From NCBI GenBank assembly GCA_002746885.1, contig PDRS01000005.1, positions 62,001 through 126,000 on the forward strand: a stretch of 64,000 nt of DNA. Reading direction: 5' to 3'. Shown piece by piece: positions 40,754 to 49,701 of this stretch. The number at the start of each line of letters is the position of its first letter. The stretch's first letter is position 1. Origin of the DNA: Candidatus Saccharimonadota bacterium (GTDB taxonomy: Bacteria; Patescibacteriota; Saccharimonadia; Saccharimonadales; UBA4665). Under the pieces are notes generated by a model, which saw nothing but the letters and a program-made list of their open reading frames with translations, had not been told where the DNA came from and searched no databases. The position numbers and the translations under genes were made by a program.

Positions 40754-42742
40754 ATGAGATTACCTGCGAATGTGTTTTCTAAAACTAAGCTGGCGGTATT
40801 CGCTTTTGCCTTGCTGGGAGGGGCGCTCTATTACGCGCCGCCAGTTAGCGCCGAGTCATCAATGCCAGACACTAGCGTGCCGCTAACTCGAAGGAACACG
40901 CCGTATTGGGCGAATCAGGATTTTTATGTCTATATAAAAGCTGGCGAGAGGGTTGAATTCAGCCTTGAGCTTCTGAGAGTGCACAATGGCACCCCGGTCG
41001 CCGGTAACGGCGTAGATGTGCAGCTTTTTGGTGAGAATGGCTATACCGGTCCAGTCACCAGAATAGACGAAACTGATGCTATTGGAACCCAGTACGATTT
41101 TCAAGGTCCAGTTGCCACTGAGGACAGCGTTTGGCGATTGCAAATAGACAGGCGCAATGCCACCACCAACGTAAACATGCTTGGTGGTTGGGAAGGCGGC
41201 GCTTACGATGCGAGCGACAATATTATCCCTGGTAGGGTGTTTACGTATACCTACTACCTATCGCAGGTGTCATTGGTCCCTGGCGGTGGTTTTATATCCA
41301 AAGATTTTTCCATATACAACATTACAGATGACGGATATATTTACGAAGCAAGATACCTGGGTTTTATGGGTATAAATTCGGACATAACGGCCAATAATTT
41401 AGGCAGTGTAAGCAACAGTTGCGAACGGCTGCACAAGTCGTATGCGTATCAGCAGCAATATGAGCCCATCACGCAGCCCGCCCATACGACTTCAGCCGCA
41501 TGCAACGACAGAGACCCTATCTTTTTTGAAAATCCTACCGCTGCCGATCTTCCGGCATCTGCCGAATTTGACGACGGCACAGTCAACAGAATATTGCCGC
41601 CTATCAGCAGGATAGAGGTGAATAATCTTGCATACACTCACAATCCAGGCGATGTCACCATGGCCGGTACTATCACGGCTGATGTAAATAACTACACTGG
41701 CTCAGTAAACGTGAGGATAGACGTTGACGGTAATGGCATTTTTTACGACGCGATTGATCGTACTATACCTGTCAACCCAGACGCGAGTGGACGTATTGAA
41801 CTAGACTTTGACGGCTTAGACGGCAACGGTGCGGCTATACCTGCGTATCAGCGCTTGGTGATCAGGGCGGTGCCTAGCCAAATGAACGAGACTCACTTTA
41901 TTCGTAGTGACGTCGAAAGGTCGGCTGGCGGTATCGAGGTCTCTGTTCTAAACGGGCATGAACCAGGCACAGTCAAATTACACTGGGATGACACGCTCCT
42001 AACTACCATAAGATGTGGTACGAGAAACGTATCTCCAGCAGAAAACCTAGAAGGCGTTGACAGCGCTGGCGGAGTCCATTCGTGGGACAACGACAACTGT
42101 GTCAACCCTGATGGCAGCAATTCGCACGGCAATGACTATGCTTCCACTACCAACGAAGAGGTTCAGGCTAGCAGTTCTTGGGGCAATATGAGGCATATCG
42201 ACGACTGGACCTACAGGCCATTCCTTTCGGCGGCAACCGACACCGGCCCAGTGCCAGAACTCCATATAGACATAGCAGCCGACAAAACCGTAGTTGCTGA
42301 CGGCAGTGAAATCAAATACACCCTCACCGTCACCAACACGGGTAGCGCTACCGTGCCGCATATCATAAACAAGCTACCAGAGCAGCTCTCGGTCATAAGC
42401 TCTCAGCTGCCGCCTGACTGCCAGCTAACAGCCAACAATACTGTCGAATGTATACCAGGCCGCTCACTAGAGCCCGGCGAAATACTTAGCTATGAAATAT
42501 ATACGAGATTCTCAGCCAAGTCTGGTGAGTATAGCACCAGAAACATTGCCCATGTCTACGGTCTTGGCGACCTAGCCTGCACGGACGATCAATCCGACAC
42601 TGGTCGTTGCCACTCTGATGTAGAACTCATGCTATCAACGGAACTGGCGGATGCAGGAGATGGATCTGCGACGATATACGCGCTTTCAGGAATACTGTTG
42701 TTGACCAGCTATATTTTGTACAGAGTTCGAGCCAAGGCTTAG
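40754..42742 (+). CDS. large secreted cell-surface protein with DUF11-like repeat and C-terminal membrane anchor
   Basis: Signal peptide, DUF11-like IAADKTVVADGSEIKYTLTVTNTGSATVP, C-terminal LADAG + TM + RVRAKA; SD GGGGGTG. Confidence 0.75.
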   Translation: MRLPANVFSKTKLAVFAFALLGGALYYAPPVSAESSMPDTSVPLTRRNTPYWANQDFYVYIKAGERVEFSLELLRVHNGTPVAGNGVDVQLFGENGYTGPVTRIDETDAIGTQYDFQGPVATEDSVWRLQIDRRNATTNVNMLGGWEGGAYDASDNIIPGRVFTYTYYLSQVSLVPGGGFISKDFSIYNITDDGYIYEARYLGFMGINSDITANNLGSVSNSCERLHKSYAYQQQYEPITQPAHTTSAACNDRDPIFFENPTAADLPASAEFDDGTVNRILPPISRIEVNNLAYTHNPGDVTMAGTITADVNNYTGSVNVRIDVDGNGIFYDAIDRTIPVNPDASGRIELDFDGLDGNGAAIPAYQRLVIRAVPSQMNETHFIRSDVERSAGGIEVSVLNGHEPGTVKLHWDDTLLTTIRCGTRNVSPAENLEGVDSAGGVHSWDNDNCVNPDGSNSHGNDYASTTNEEVQASSSWGNMRHIDDWTYRPFLSAATDTGPVPELHIDIAADKTVVADGSEIKYTLTVTNTGSATVPHIINKLPEQLSVISSQLPPDCQLTANNTVECIPGRSLEPGEILSYEIYTRFSAKSGEYSTRNIAHVYGLGDLACTDDQSDTGRCHSDVELMLSTELADAGDGSATIYALSGILLLTSYILYRVRAKA

Positions 42743-42866
42743 CATTATAGAAATATGCGAACGTAGTAGAGGAAACGTAGCAGGCGTGATGTTTCGCTAT
42801 AAGCCGAAGTTTTAGCCAGATGCCACCGAAAGCCAAGCAGCAGCTTGCCAAATACGACATTGCCAG

Positions 42867-43538
42867 CTAGGCGCGGCGCGCTTTGCGGTTGACGACGATC
42901 TCGCTTATCTCCATGTTTTTCGGCAGTTCGAGAAGTTGTGCGACGAGATTGGCGATGTCTTCTGGACGCATCCAGTTTTCTGGATCGCTGATGGGCTGAC
43001 CGGTTACTTTTTCGTGCATCGATGTATTGAAACCGCCGAGAATCAAACTGACGACTCTACAGTTTGTAGGTTTTAGCTCCTCGGCAAGATTTTGCGTAAA
43101 TCCACGAAGCGCCCATTTGGTCGTCGAGTAGACCGCTTGCTGGCTGTATCCGGGCTTGAGACCGATAGTCGCTCCGACGTTGATGATGTCGCTGCCGTCG
43201 GCGATCAGCCGATCAAGCAACCGTGATGTCAGCAGCATGGGCGCATTAACGTTGATGCTCATCATTTTGTCGACCTCCGTCGCGGAAAGCGAATCGGCTG
43301 GTTCGTAGCTCGTGATGGCGGCGTTGTTGATCAGCGCTTCAATAGGGCTATCTTGCTTGAGTAGTTGCTGAGCTGCACTGTCGATTGAATCGGGATTAGC
43401 TAGGTCGGTTTCGATCCAGCCGATATCGTCTCGTTTCGGTTTGGTTCGAGACAAACTAACGACGGTTTTGCCTTTTTCGAGCAAGCACTCTGCTAGCGCA
43501 AAACCAAGTCCGTCACTTGCGCCTGTAATGATAATCAA
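42867..43538 (-). CDS. short-chain dehydrogenase/reductase
   Basis: ITGASDGLGFALAECL, NNAA, YSTTKWALRGF; likely TTG start 6 nt after AGGAGG. Confidence 0.85.
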   Translation of the reverse strand: MIIITGASDGLGFALAECLLEKGKTVVSLSRTKPKRDDIGWIETDLANPDSIDSAAQQLLKQDSPIEALINNAAITSYEPADSLSATEVDKMMSINVNAPMLLTSRLLDRLIADGSDIINVGATIGLKPGYSQQAVYSTTKWALRGFTQNLAEELKPTNCRVVSLILGGFNTSMHEKVTGQPISDPENWMRPEDIANLVAQLLELPKNMEISEIVVNRKARRA

Positions 43539-43616
43539 TCCATACCTCCTCTTGATAGTTGTTGATAACATTGTACTACGTCTAACCGTGTTTTCTGTGT
43601 TTGTGCGCTATGACAG

Positions 43617-44090
43617 CTACATCGCGCCTCTTGCGCTGCGATCAACCAAGCCGCCGATGATGACCGCCCAATAAATCTCCTCATCACCGTCATAAATATA
43701 TTCTTTGACGGTGTGATTGGCTACATCGCCCTCAGTGGTACACCTATACACAAGGTTGCCGCGCTGGTACTCCGCAGGGCCGCGAAACGGATTGTCATCA
43801 CTCGGGTACTGCAGCGCCTCGCGCAGAAAATCATACACCGGATCAGCCTGGCGAGTCGTTTGCCCATAGTAGACCTCCAGAAACACCGCTTCGTCGTTAT
43901 GAAAAATCACCAAACGCCCGCCGTATGGCTCGCCGCCAAAGAAATTATCATGCATCCGATACGCGCCTTCAGTGTATTCGATAGTCCGAGAGCCATCGCC
44001 CTCCTTGGTTGTACTGGCTGCCCCAGTTGCGTGGGGCATATTTGCCCTCATCAAAAATTGTTTTATTTCGTCGATATTTACATCGCTCAT
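43617..44090 (-). CDS. DUF5680-like domain protein
   Basis: EGAYRMHDNFFGGEPYGGRLVIFHNDEAVFLEVYYG. Confidence 0.65.
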   Translation of the reverse strand: MSDVNIDEIKQFLMRANMPHATGAASTTKEGDGSRTIEYTEGAYRMHDNFFGGEPYGGRLVIFHNDEAVFLEVYYGQTTRQADPVYDFLREALQYPSDDNPFRGPAEYQRGNLVYRCTTEGDVANHTVKEYIYDGDEEIYWAVIIGGLVDRSARGAM

Positions 44091-44116
44091 GACCTGATAT
44101 TATAGCAGCGCAAAAC

Positions 44117-44272
44117 ATGCTTTTCAGTGCGTCAACTGGGCGGCTTGTTGTTCGGCGTAGTTTGTTCGGGGGCGTGGGCGACCTAGACGAACGGCTGTAT
44201 CAGGCAAGCGAAGAGGCTAACCTTCCGTCTAGCGAAGCAATCGCGCTGATGTACGGCAGGATAATCGAGTAG
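44117..44272 (+). CDS. putative 51-aa small ORF (below ORF-track cutoff)
   Basis: MLFSASTGRLVVRRSLFGGVGDLDERLYQASEEANLPSSEAIALMYGRIIE; protein-like composition. Confidence 0.3.
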   Translation: MLFSASTGRLVVRRSLFGGVGDLDERLYQASEEANLPSSEAIALMYGRIIE

Positions 44273-44390
44273 ACCTGGACTGCCAGGTAGACGGTAGCCG
44301 CGGCGAAGCGCTCGGTGCAGCCTGAGCGAGATGTACTGCACTCAGGTTCTCTCCCCACGCACCCCACCTCATACACAGATACGCAAACTG

Positions 44391-44424
44391 TCTACTTATG
44401 TATGCGATAGCATAGAAAAGTAGA
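44391..44424. repeat. inverted-repeat unit TCTACTTATGTATGCGATAGCATAGAAAAGTAGA, copy 1
   Basis: TCTACTT/AAGTAGA and TATGC/GCATA arms; direct copy at 44452. Confidence 0.9.
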
Positions 44425-44451
44425 TCTCACCGGAAGAGAGAACGTATTTTG

Positions 44452-44485
44452 TTTACTTATTTATGCGATAGCATAGAAAAGTAGA
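44452..44485. repeat. inverted-repeat unit TTTACTTATTTATGCGATAGCATAGAAAAGTAGA, copy 2
   Basis: 32/34 identical to 44391-44424. Confidence 0.9.
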
Positions 44486-44511
44486 CATGTTGTTGATTGG
44501 TGCGGGTTGGC

Positions 44512-44668
44512 TTATGTGCTGTCGTGGTGTCACAGTGGTTGCACATAAAAAAACAGGGTTCAGCGGAGCAGAACTCGGAGTTAACTCTGAGTTAAATCGG
44601 AGTTAACTCCGATTTCGAGCGGCGCACACCGCGCACAGCCGATAGCTCTCAGCAGACCGTTTATCGAC
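44512..44668. repeat. dispersed intergenic repeat, copy 2, with perfect palindrome AAATCGGAGTTAACTCCGATTT
   Basis: Aligns with 10742-10886; has 11 bp more, completing the palindrome. Confidence 0.85.
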
Positions 44669-44776
44669 ATCGTTTGTCGCTGCGTCCATGATACTTCTGG
44701 CTATGCTTACTCCTTGGCAGTCGTGCGAATGTGTTACCGCGTGGTATACTGTCAGCATAAAGAAAAGGAGAGTGTA

Positions 44777-45691
44777 GTGGTTTGGATATTACTGGGTGTC
44801 GTTATCATACTGTTTTTGTTCGGTTTATTTACCGTCAAACAGCAAACAACAGCTATCATTGAGCGTTTTGGACGGTATCTGAAGTCTTCGCGGGCTGGTC
44901 TGAACTTCAAAATACCGATTATCGACAAAATTGCCGGTCGAGTAAATTTGCGCGTTCAGCAGCTGGACGTTCAGGTCGAAACAAAGACAAAAGACAACGT
45001 GTTCGTGCTGGTCATAGTAAGCGTGCAGTATTTTGTGCCGGCAGAGAAGGTTGTCGATGCGTTTTATAAGCTGCAAAACCCGCAAGAGCAGATTACCTCC
45101 TACGTGTTTGACACGGTGCGTGCCCGCGTGCCGACCGTCAACCTCGACCAGCTGTTTGAAATGAAAGACAATATTGCAACGGCGGTAAAAACAGAGCTTG
45201 ATGCCGTCATGGATGAGTTTGGCTACGCAATCGTTAAAGCGCTCGTTACCGACATCAACCCAGACGAAAAAGTCAAAGCCAGCATGAACGAAATAAATGC
45301 CGCCCAGCGCTTGCGCGAAGCGGCTATCCAGCAAGCCGAGGCCGATAAGATCCGCGTGGTCAAGGCCGCCGAAGGCGAGGCCGAAAGTAAGGCGCTGCAA
45401 GGAAAAGGTATTGCCGACCAGCGCAAAGCTATCATAGAGGGTCTCAGGGATTCGGTAGAAAACTTCAGCTCTGCAGTCAATGGCGTAAACAGTCAGGACG
45501 TTATGAACCTGGTCATGATGACGCAGTATTTTGACACGATCAAAGACCTTGGTTTGAGCGGCAAAAACAGTACCATTTTGATTCCGCACGGCCCTGGCGG
45601 CATGACCGACATGAGCGACCAAATCCGTAACGCCATGATTACCGCCGAGCAGGTCAACAAAGGCCATAAAAAACAACCGCCAACTGCCTAG
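44777..45691 (+). CDS. SPFH/Band-7 (stomatin/prohibitin-like) membrane protein
   Basis: VKQQTTAIIERFGRYLKSSRAGLNFKIPIIDKI...AAQRLREAAIQQAEADKIRVVKAAEGEAESKALQGKGIADQR; GTG start after AAGGAG. Confidence 0.88.
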   Translation: MVWILLGVVIILFLFGLFTVKQQTTAIIERFGRYLKSSRAGLNFKIPIIDKIAGRVNLRVQQLDVQVETKTKDNVFVLVIVSVQYFVPAEKVVDAFYKLQNPQEQITSYVFDTVRARVPTVNLDQLFEMKDNIATAVKTELDAVMDEFGYAIVKALVTDINPDEKVKASMNEINAAQRLREAAIQQAEADKIRVVKAAEGEAESKALQGKGIADQRKAIIEGLRDSVENFSSAVNGVNSQDVMNLVMMTQYFDTIKDLGLSGKNSTILIPHGPGGMTDMSDQIRNAMITAEQVNKGHKKQPPTA

Positions 45692-45781
45692 CGCGGCGCA
45701 AAGCTTTTAACGCATGAAGTGTGAGCGGTGACGCGTGGCATCATTGCGTCTGGGTAGATATTCCGAAAAACGCAGCCATTC

Positions 45782-45810
45782 TTAACTCTTTACGTGAATT
45801 TCAGTATACT
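45782..45810 (+). promoter_or_regulatory. promoter TTAACT-17-TATACT of hisS
   Basis: -10 ends 9 nt before ATG 45820; same extended -35 as tyrS. Confidence 0.75.
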
Positions 45811-45819
45811 GGAGGCGAT

Positions 45820-47184
45820 ATGACACTAAGTACACAACCATACAAGGGTGCGCGGGATTTTTACCCTGAGGACAAGCGCCTGCAAAAGTATATGTTTCAA
45901 ACGATGCGCGAGCATTGTGAGAGCTTTGGCTATGAGGAGTATGATGCGCCAGTTTTGGAGCCAATCGAACTCTATCTTGCAAAAAGCAACGAAGAAATTG
46001 TCAACGAACAAACCTATACGCTCACCGACCGCGGCGGTCGAACAGTGGCCATGCGTCCAGAGATGACGCCGTCGGTGAGTCGTATGGTGGCGGCGCGGCG
46101 ACAGGAACTGGCCTATCCAGCAAGGTTGTTCAATATTGGCGGCCGCTGGCGATATGAACGGCCGCAGCGCGGTCGGACGAGGGAGTTTTTTCAGCTCGAT
46201 TGCGATATTTTTGGCGTAGACGGCGTAGAGGCCGAGCATGAAATCATACAGCTTGCCGACCAGATTATGCGCAGTTTTGGGGCAAAGCCAGACATGTACA
46301 CCATACGCGTGAACAGTCGAAAGCTCATAAACTGGCTGTTTCGCGAGTACCTCGGTCTCACCGAGACGCAAGAAGACACCATGCGTCGACTCATCGACCG
46401 TATGCACAAGATGGTGCCAGAAAACTTTCTGGCGCAGGCTAGCGCCATACTGAGTCCAGGTCAGCGCGAAAGCGGCGTACTCGAAAAACTGACAAAACTC
46501 ATGAGTACACGATACATCAATAACTTACCGGAGGGGGCCGAATCTTTGCCTTCGGTGTTGCTGCTGAAACAACTCAGCGACTTGCTCGAAGAGTCGCATA
46601 TTCACAATGTGAAGTTCGACATAACGCTCATGCGCGGTTTTGACTACTATACCGACATTGTGTTTGAGGTTTTTGACGAGCACCCAGAAAACAACCGCAG
46701 TATGTTTGGCGGCGGCCGTTATGACGGCTTGGTGGGGCTTTTTGGTGTCGAGCCGGTGCCGACAGTGGGGTTTGGCATGGGCGATGTGACGCTGCAAAAC
46801 TTCCTCGAAGGACATGGCATCATTCCGAAGTTTGTGCCCGAAACAGATGCATACGTTATTTTGCTCGGCAGCACCGTGTACGAAAAAGCGCAAAACGTCC
46901 TTGCGCGCTTGCGCGAAGAAGGCTTGAAACTTGCAGTCGATACGACTGCTCGAAAACCGGAAAAGCAAATCAAAACGGCTGTAAAAAAGGGCATACAGCA
47001 CATCATTTTCATAGGCGAAGCAGAACTGGCTGATGATCGCTATAAACTCAAACAGCTCGCGAGCGGCGTAGAAGAAACGCACGGCGTTGAGCGGATTGTT
47101 GCAACGCTGCTGGACTATCGTCGAAGGCATATGTATATGCCGGCGGCCTCAAGTAGCGGTCTGAGCGACGACGAGGAAGAATGA
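45820..47184 (+). CDS. hisS: histidyl-tRNA synthetase
   Basis: KGARDFYPEDKRLQ, RWRYERPQRGRTREFFQLDCDIFG, RGFDYYTDIVFEVFD. Confidence 0.92.
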   Translation: MTLSTQPYKGARDFYPEDKRLQKYMFQTMREHCESFGYEEYDAPVLEPIELYLAKSNEEIVNEQTYTLTDRGGRTVAMRPEMTPSVSRMVAARRQELAYPARLFNIGGRWRYERPQRGRTREFFQLDCDIFGVDGVEAEHEIIQLADQIMRSFGAKPDMYTIRVNSRKLINWLFREYLGLTETQEDTMRRLIDRMHKMVPENFLAQASAILSPGQRESGVLEKLTKLMSTRYINNLPEGAESLPSVLLLKQLSDLLEESHIHNVKFDITLMRGFDYYTDIVFEVFDEHPENNRSMFGGGRYDGLVGLFGVEPVPTVGFGMGDVTLQNFLEGHGIIPKFVPETDAYVILLGSTVYEKAQNVLARLREEGLKLAVDTTARKPEKQIKTAVKKGIQHIIFIGEAELADDRYKLKQLASGVEETHGVERIVATLLDYRRRHMYMPAASSSGLSDDEEE

Positions 47185-47642
47185 CCGCGACAAACCACGC
47201 GCTTACTGGAGCGGCGCTTGGCTTGACCATCGCAAATCCGTGGCTGGCTGTGCCGGCTGCCTTTCTGTCGCATTTCGTGCTCGACGCCATACCGCATTTT
47301 GGCTTCAAGGGTGCAAAAACAGATGCCGAAGTTTTACCGAAGCGCTGGTTCAAGCGGCTTCTTATGGCAGAAGCATGCATGTGTTTTTTGATTGTCGCAG
47401 TGCTTGCGGCAGTGCAGCCAGAAGGGTGGTTTGTGGCGGCAGGGTGTGCATTCGTCGCGACCTCGCCAGACCTGTATTCGTTGCCGCGGTTTTTATACGA
47501 AAATGGTTGGGCTAGCGCCGCGCCGCGTCAAAATTGGTTTCGGCGCTTTCATCGTGCCATTCAAACGGAACGTGTGTGGGGCGCAAGCGTCGAGCTCGTA
47601 TGGGCTTGCTGTATGCTTTGGGTACTTGCCAACCTGCTGTAG
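47181..47642 (+). CDS. membrane protein (membrane-bound metal-dependent hydrolase-like)
   Basis: NHALTGAALGLTIANPWLAVPAAFLSHFVLDAIPHFGF. Confidence 0.55.
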   Translation: MTATNHALTGAALGLTIANPWLAVPAAFLSHFVLDAIPHFGFKGAKTDAEVLPKRWFKRLLMAEACMCFLIVAVLAAVQPEGWFVAAGCAFVATSPDLYSLPRFLYENGWASAAPRQNWFRRFHRAIQTERVWGASVELVWACCMLWVLANLL

Positions 47643-47682
47643 GGGTAGCCACCAGCTGGGATATCTGGTACAGTAGGTAGCT

Positions 47683-48966
47683 ATGCAGATAACCAAGAAA
47701 CAACTTGACCCAACTCATATTCAACTAAACATTGCGGCAGGCAGCGAAGAGCTTGAACCTGCCAAAGAGGCTGTTCTCAAAGAGCTTTCCAAAGAAGTGA
47801 AGCTCAGCGGCTTTCGCAAAGGTCATGCGCCAACCGCTATGGTCGAAAAGGTCGTTGACCAGCAGCTGCTAACGAACCGTATCATAGACCGCGTCGTAAA
47901 CGACCTATACGTGGCGGCCGTGCAGCAAGAGCGCGTTCGTGCGGTTGCGCAACCAGAAGTCAACCTCACAAAATTTGTACCTTACACGGCGCTTGAGTTG
48001 ACGGCAAAAATAGAAGCCGTCGGCGATATAACCCTGCCAGACTATAAGAAATTTGCAGTAAAAAAGCAGGTCGAAGCTGTTACCGATAAAGAAGTCGAAC
48101 ATGTCATAGATGAGCTGCTAGAGCGAGGCGCCGAAAAAACTGAGGTGAAGCGAGCGGCGGCAGACGGCGACGAAGTTACTATGAACTTCGCTGGCGTAGA
48201 CGCCAAAACCAAAAAGGAAATAGCCGGCGCAAAGGGCGACGACTATCCGCTCGTACTTGGTAGCGGCGCGTTTATACCAGGTTTTGAGCCAGAGCTCGTT
48301 GGACTCAAAGCAGGCGAAGAAAAAACGTTTACCGTCACTTTCCCGAAAGACTATGGCGTCGCCGACATGCAGGGCAAAAAAGTTGAGTTCACCGTCACGG
48401 TAAAAGCAGTCAAGAAGCGCAAGCTGCCGAAACTAGACAATGCTTTTGCAGCAAAGCTCGGCCCGTTCAAAACCGTCGCAGAACTGCGGGGCGACATTCG
48501 AAAGCAAATTGCCAGCGAAAAAGACAACCAAGCGCAGCAAAAACTAGAGAACAGCATACTTGATAAGCTTGGCGCAAAAACGCAGGTTGCTATACCCGAT
48601 TCGCTCATAGAGCAAGAAATTGACCTCATGGAAGAAGACGAAAAGCGAAATGCATTGTACCGAGGTCAGACCTGGCAAGAACACCTTGCTGCCGAAGGAA
48701 AAACCGAGGAAGAACATCGCGAAGGTCACCGCGAGCAGGCAAGTTTGCGCATCAAAACGGGCATTGCGCTTGGTGAAGTTGCGGAAAAAGAAGGTGTCAG
48801 TGTGAGCGAACAGGAGCGCGCTGATCGTCTCGCTGCACTCAAAAAACAGTACAGCGACAAAAACATGCAAGCCGAACTGGAAAAACCCGAAAATCAACGC
48901 GACGTTTACAACCGCATGCTCACCGAAAAAACCATCGCCGCCCTCGTCAGCTACGCAACCAAATAA
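47683..48966 (+). CDS. tig: trigger factor
   Basis: EVKLSGFRKGHAPTAMVEK, GKKVEFTVTVKAVKKRKLPKLDNAFA. Confidence 0.92.
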   Translation: MQITKKQLDPTHIQLNIAAGSEELEPAKEAVLKELSKEVKLSGFRKGHAPTAMVEKVVDQQLLTNRIIDRVVNDLYVAAVQQERVRAVAQPEVNLTKFVPYTALELTAKIEAVGDITLPDYKKFAVKKQVEAVTDKEVEHVIDELLERGAEKTEVKRAAADGDEVTMNFAGVDAKTKKEIAGAKGDDYPLVLGSGAFIPGFEPELVGLKAGEEKTFTVTFPKDYGVADMQGKKVEFTVTVKAVKKRKLPKLDNAFAAKLGPFKTVAELRGDIRKQIASEKDNQAQQKLENSILDKLGAKTQVAIPDSLIEQEIDLMEEDEKRNALYRGQTWQEHLAAEGKTEEEHREGHREQASLRIKTGIALGEVAEKEGVSVSEQERADRLAALKKQYSDKNMQAELEKPENQRDVYNRMLTEKTIAALVSYATK

Positions 48967-49006
48967 GGCAAACGAGTTATCGGCAAAAAAGCATAATTAT
49001 GCAGAA

Positions 49007-49033
49007 TTGGCACTCTTGACTTGGGAGTGCTAG
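49007..49033. promoter_or_regulatory. CIRCE (HrcA) operator upstream of clpP
   Basis: TTGGCACTC-N9-GAGTGCTAG; -35 TTGACT in the spacer, 17 bp, -10 TATACT at 49039-49044. Confidence 0.82.
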
Positions 49034-49051
49034 TTCCATATACTGAAACAC

Positions 49052-49648
49052 ATGAGCGTACTGATTCCAACTGTTATAGAAAGCGAAGGGCGCGTCGAGC
49101 GCGCCTACGACATTTACAGCCGCCTTCTGAAAGACCGGATTATTTTCGTCGGCAGTGAAATAAACGAGCACACCGCAAACCTTATTGTCGCTCAGCTGCT
49201 ATTTTTGCAGGCCGAAGATACGAAAAAAGACATTTATCTTTATATCAACAGCCCAGGCGGCAGCGTATATGACGCGCTCGCCATATACGACACCATGCGC
49301 TACATCGTCAACGATGTGCAAACGTTTGGTATAGGCGTCCAGGCAAGTGCGGCGGCATTTTTGCTAAGCAGCGGCACAAAAGGCAAGCGCTTTTTGCTGC
49401 CAAACGCGACCGTTATGATACATCAGCCGAGCAGCGGGACGCGCGGCAAGGTGACCGACCAGGAAATCGATCTCAAAGAGTCCTTGCGCGTCAAAAAACT
49501 GCTCGAAAAAATCATGGCAGATAACACCGGCCAAAAGCTGGAAAAAGTCCACGAAGACATGGAGCGCGACCGCTGGATGACCGCTGCTGAAGCCGAGCAA
49601 TACGGTTTAGTGGACAAGGTACTTCAGGAATCTGGCAAAGCAGCCTAG
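49052..49648 (+). CDS. clpP: ATP-dependent Clp protease proteolytic subunit
   Basis: [44 protein letters not shown]. Confidence 0.94.
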   Translation: MSVLIPTVIESEGRVERAYDIYSRLLKDRIIFVGSEINEHTANLIVAQLLFLQAEDTKKDIYLYINSPGGSVYDALAIYDTMRYIVNDVQTFGIGVQASAAAFLLSSGTKGKRFLLPNATVMIHQPSSGTRGKVTDQEIDLKESLRVKKLLEKIMADNTGQKLEKVHEDMERDRWMTAAEAEQYGLVDKVLQESGKAA

Positions 49649-49665
49649 GTCTTCCTCGCAAAAGC

Positions 49666-49695
49666 TTGACTTGCCAAGCTGGTTTCTAGTATGAT
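49666..49695 (+). promoter_or_regulatory. rpoBC promoter TTGACT-18-TATGAT
   Basis: sigma70-like boxes about 270 nt upstream of rpoB. Confidence 0.65.
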
Positions 49696-49701
49696 CGTGT
49701 G

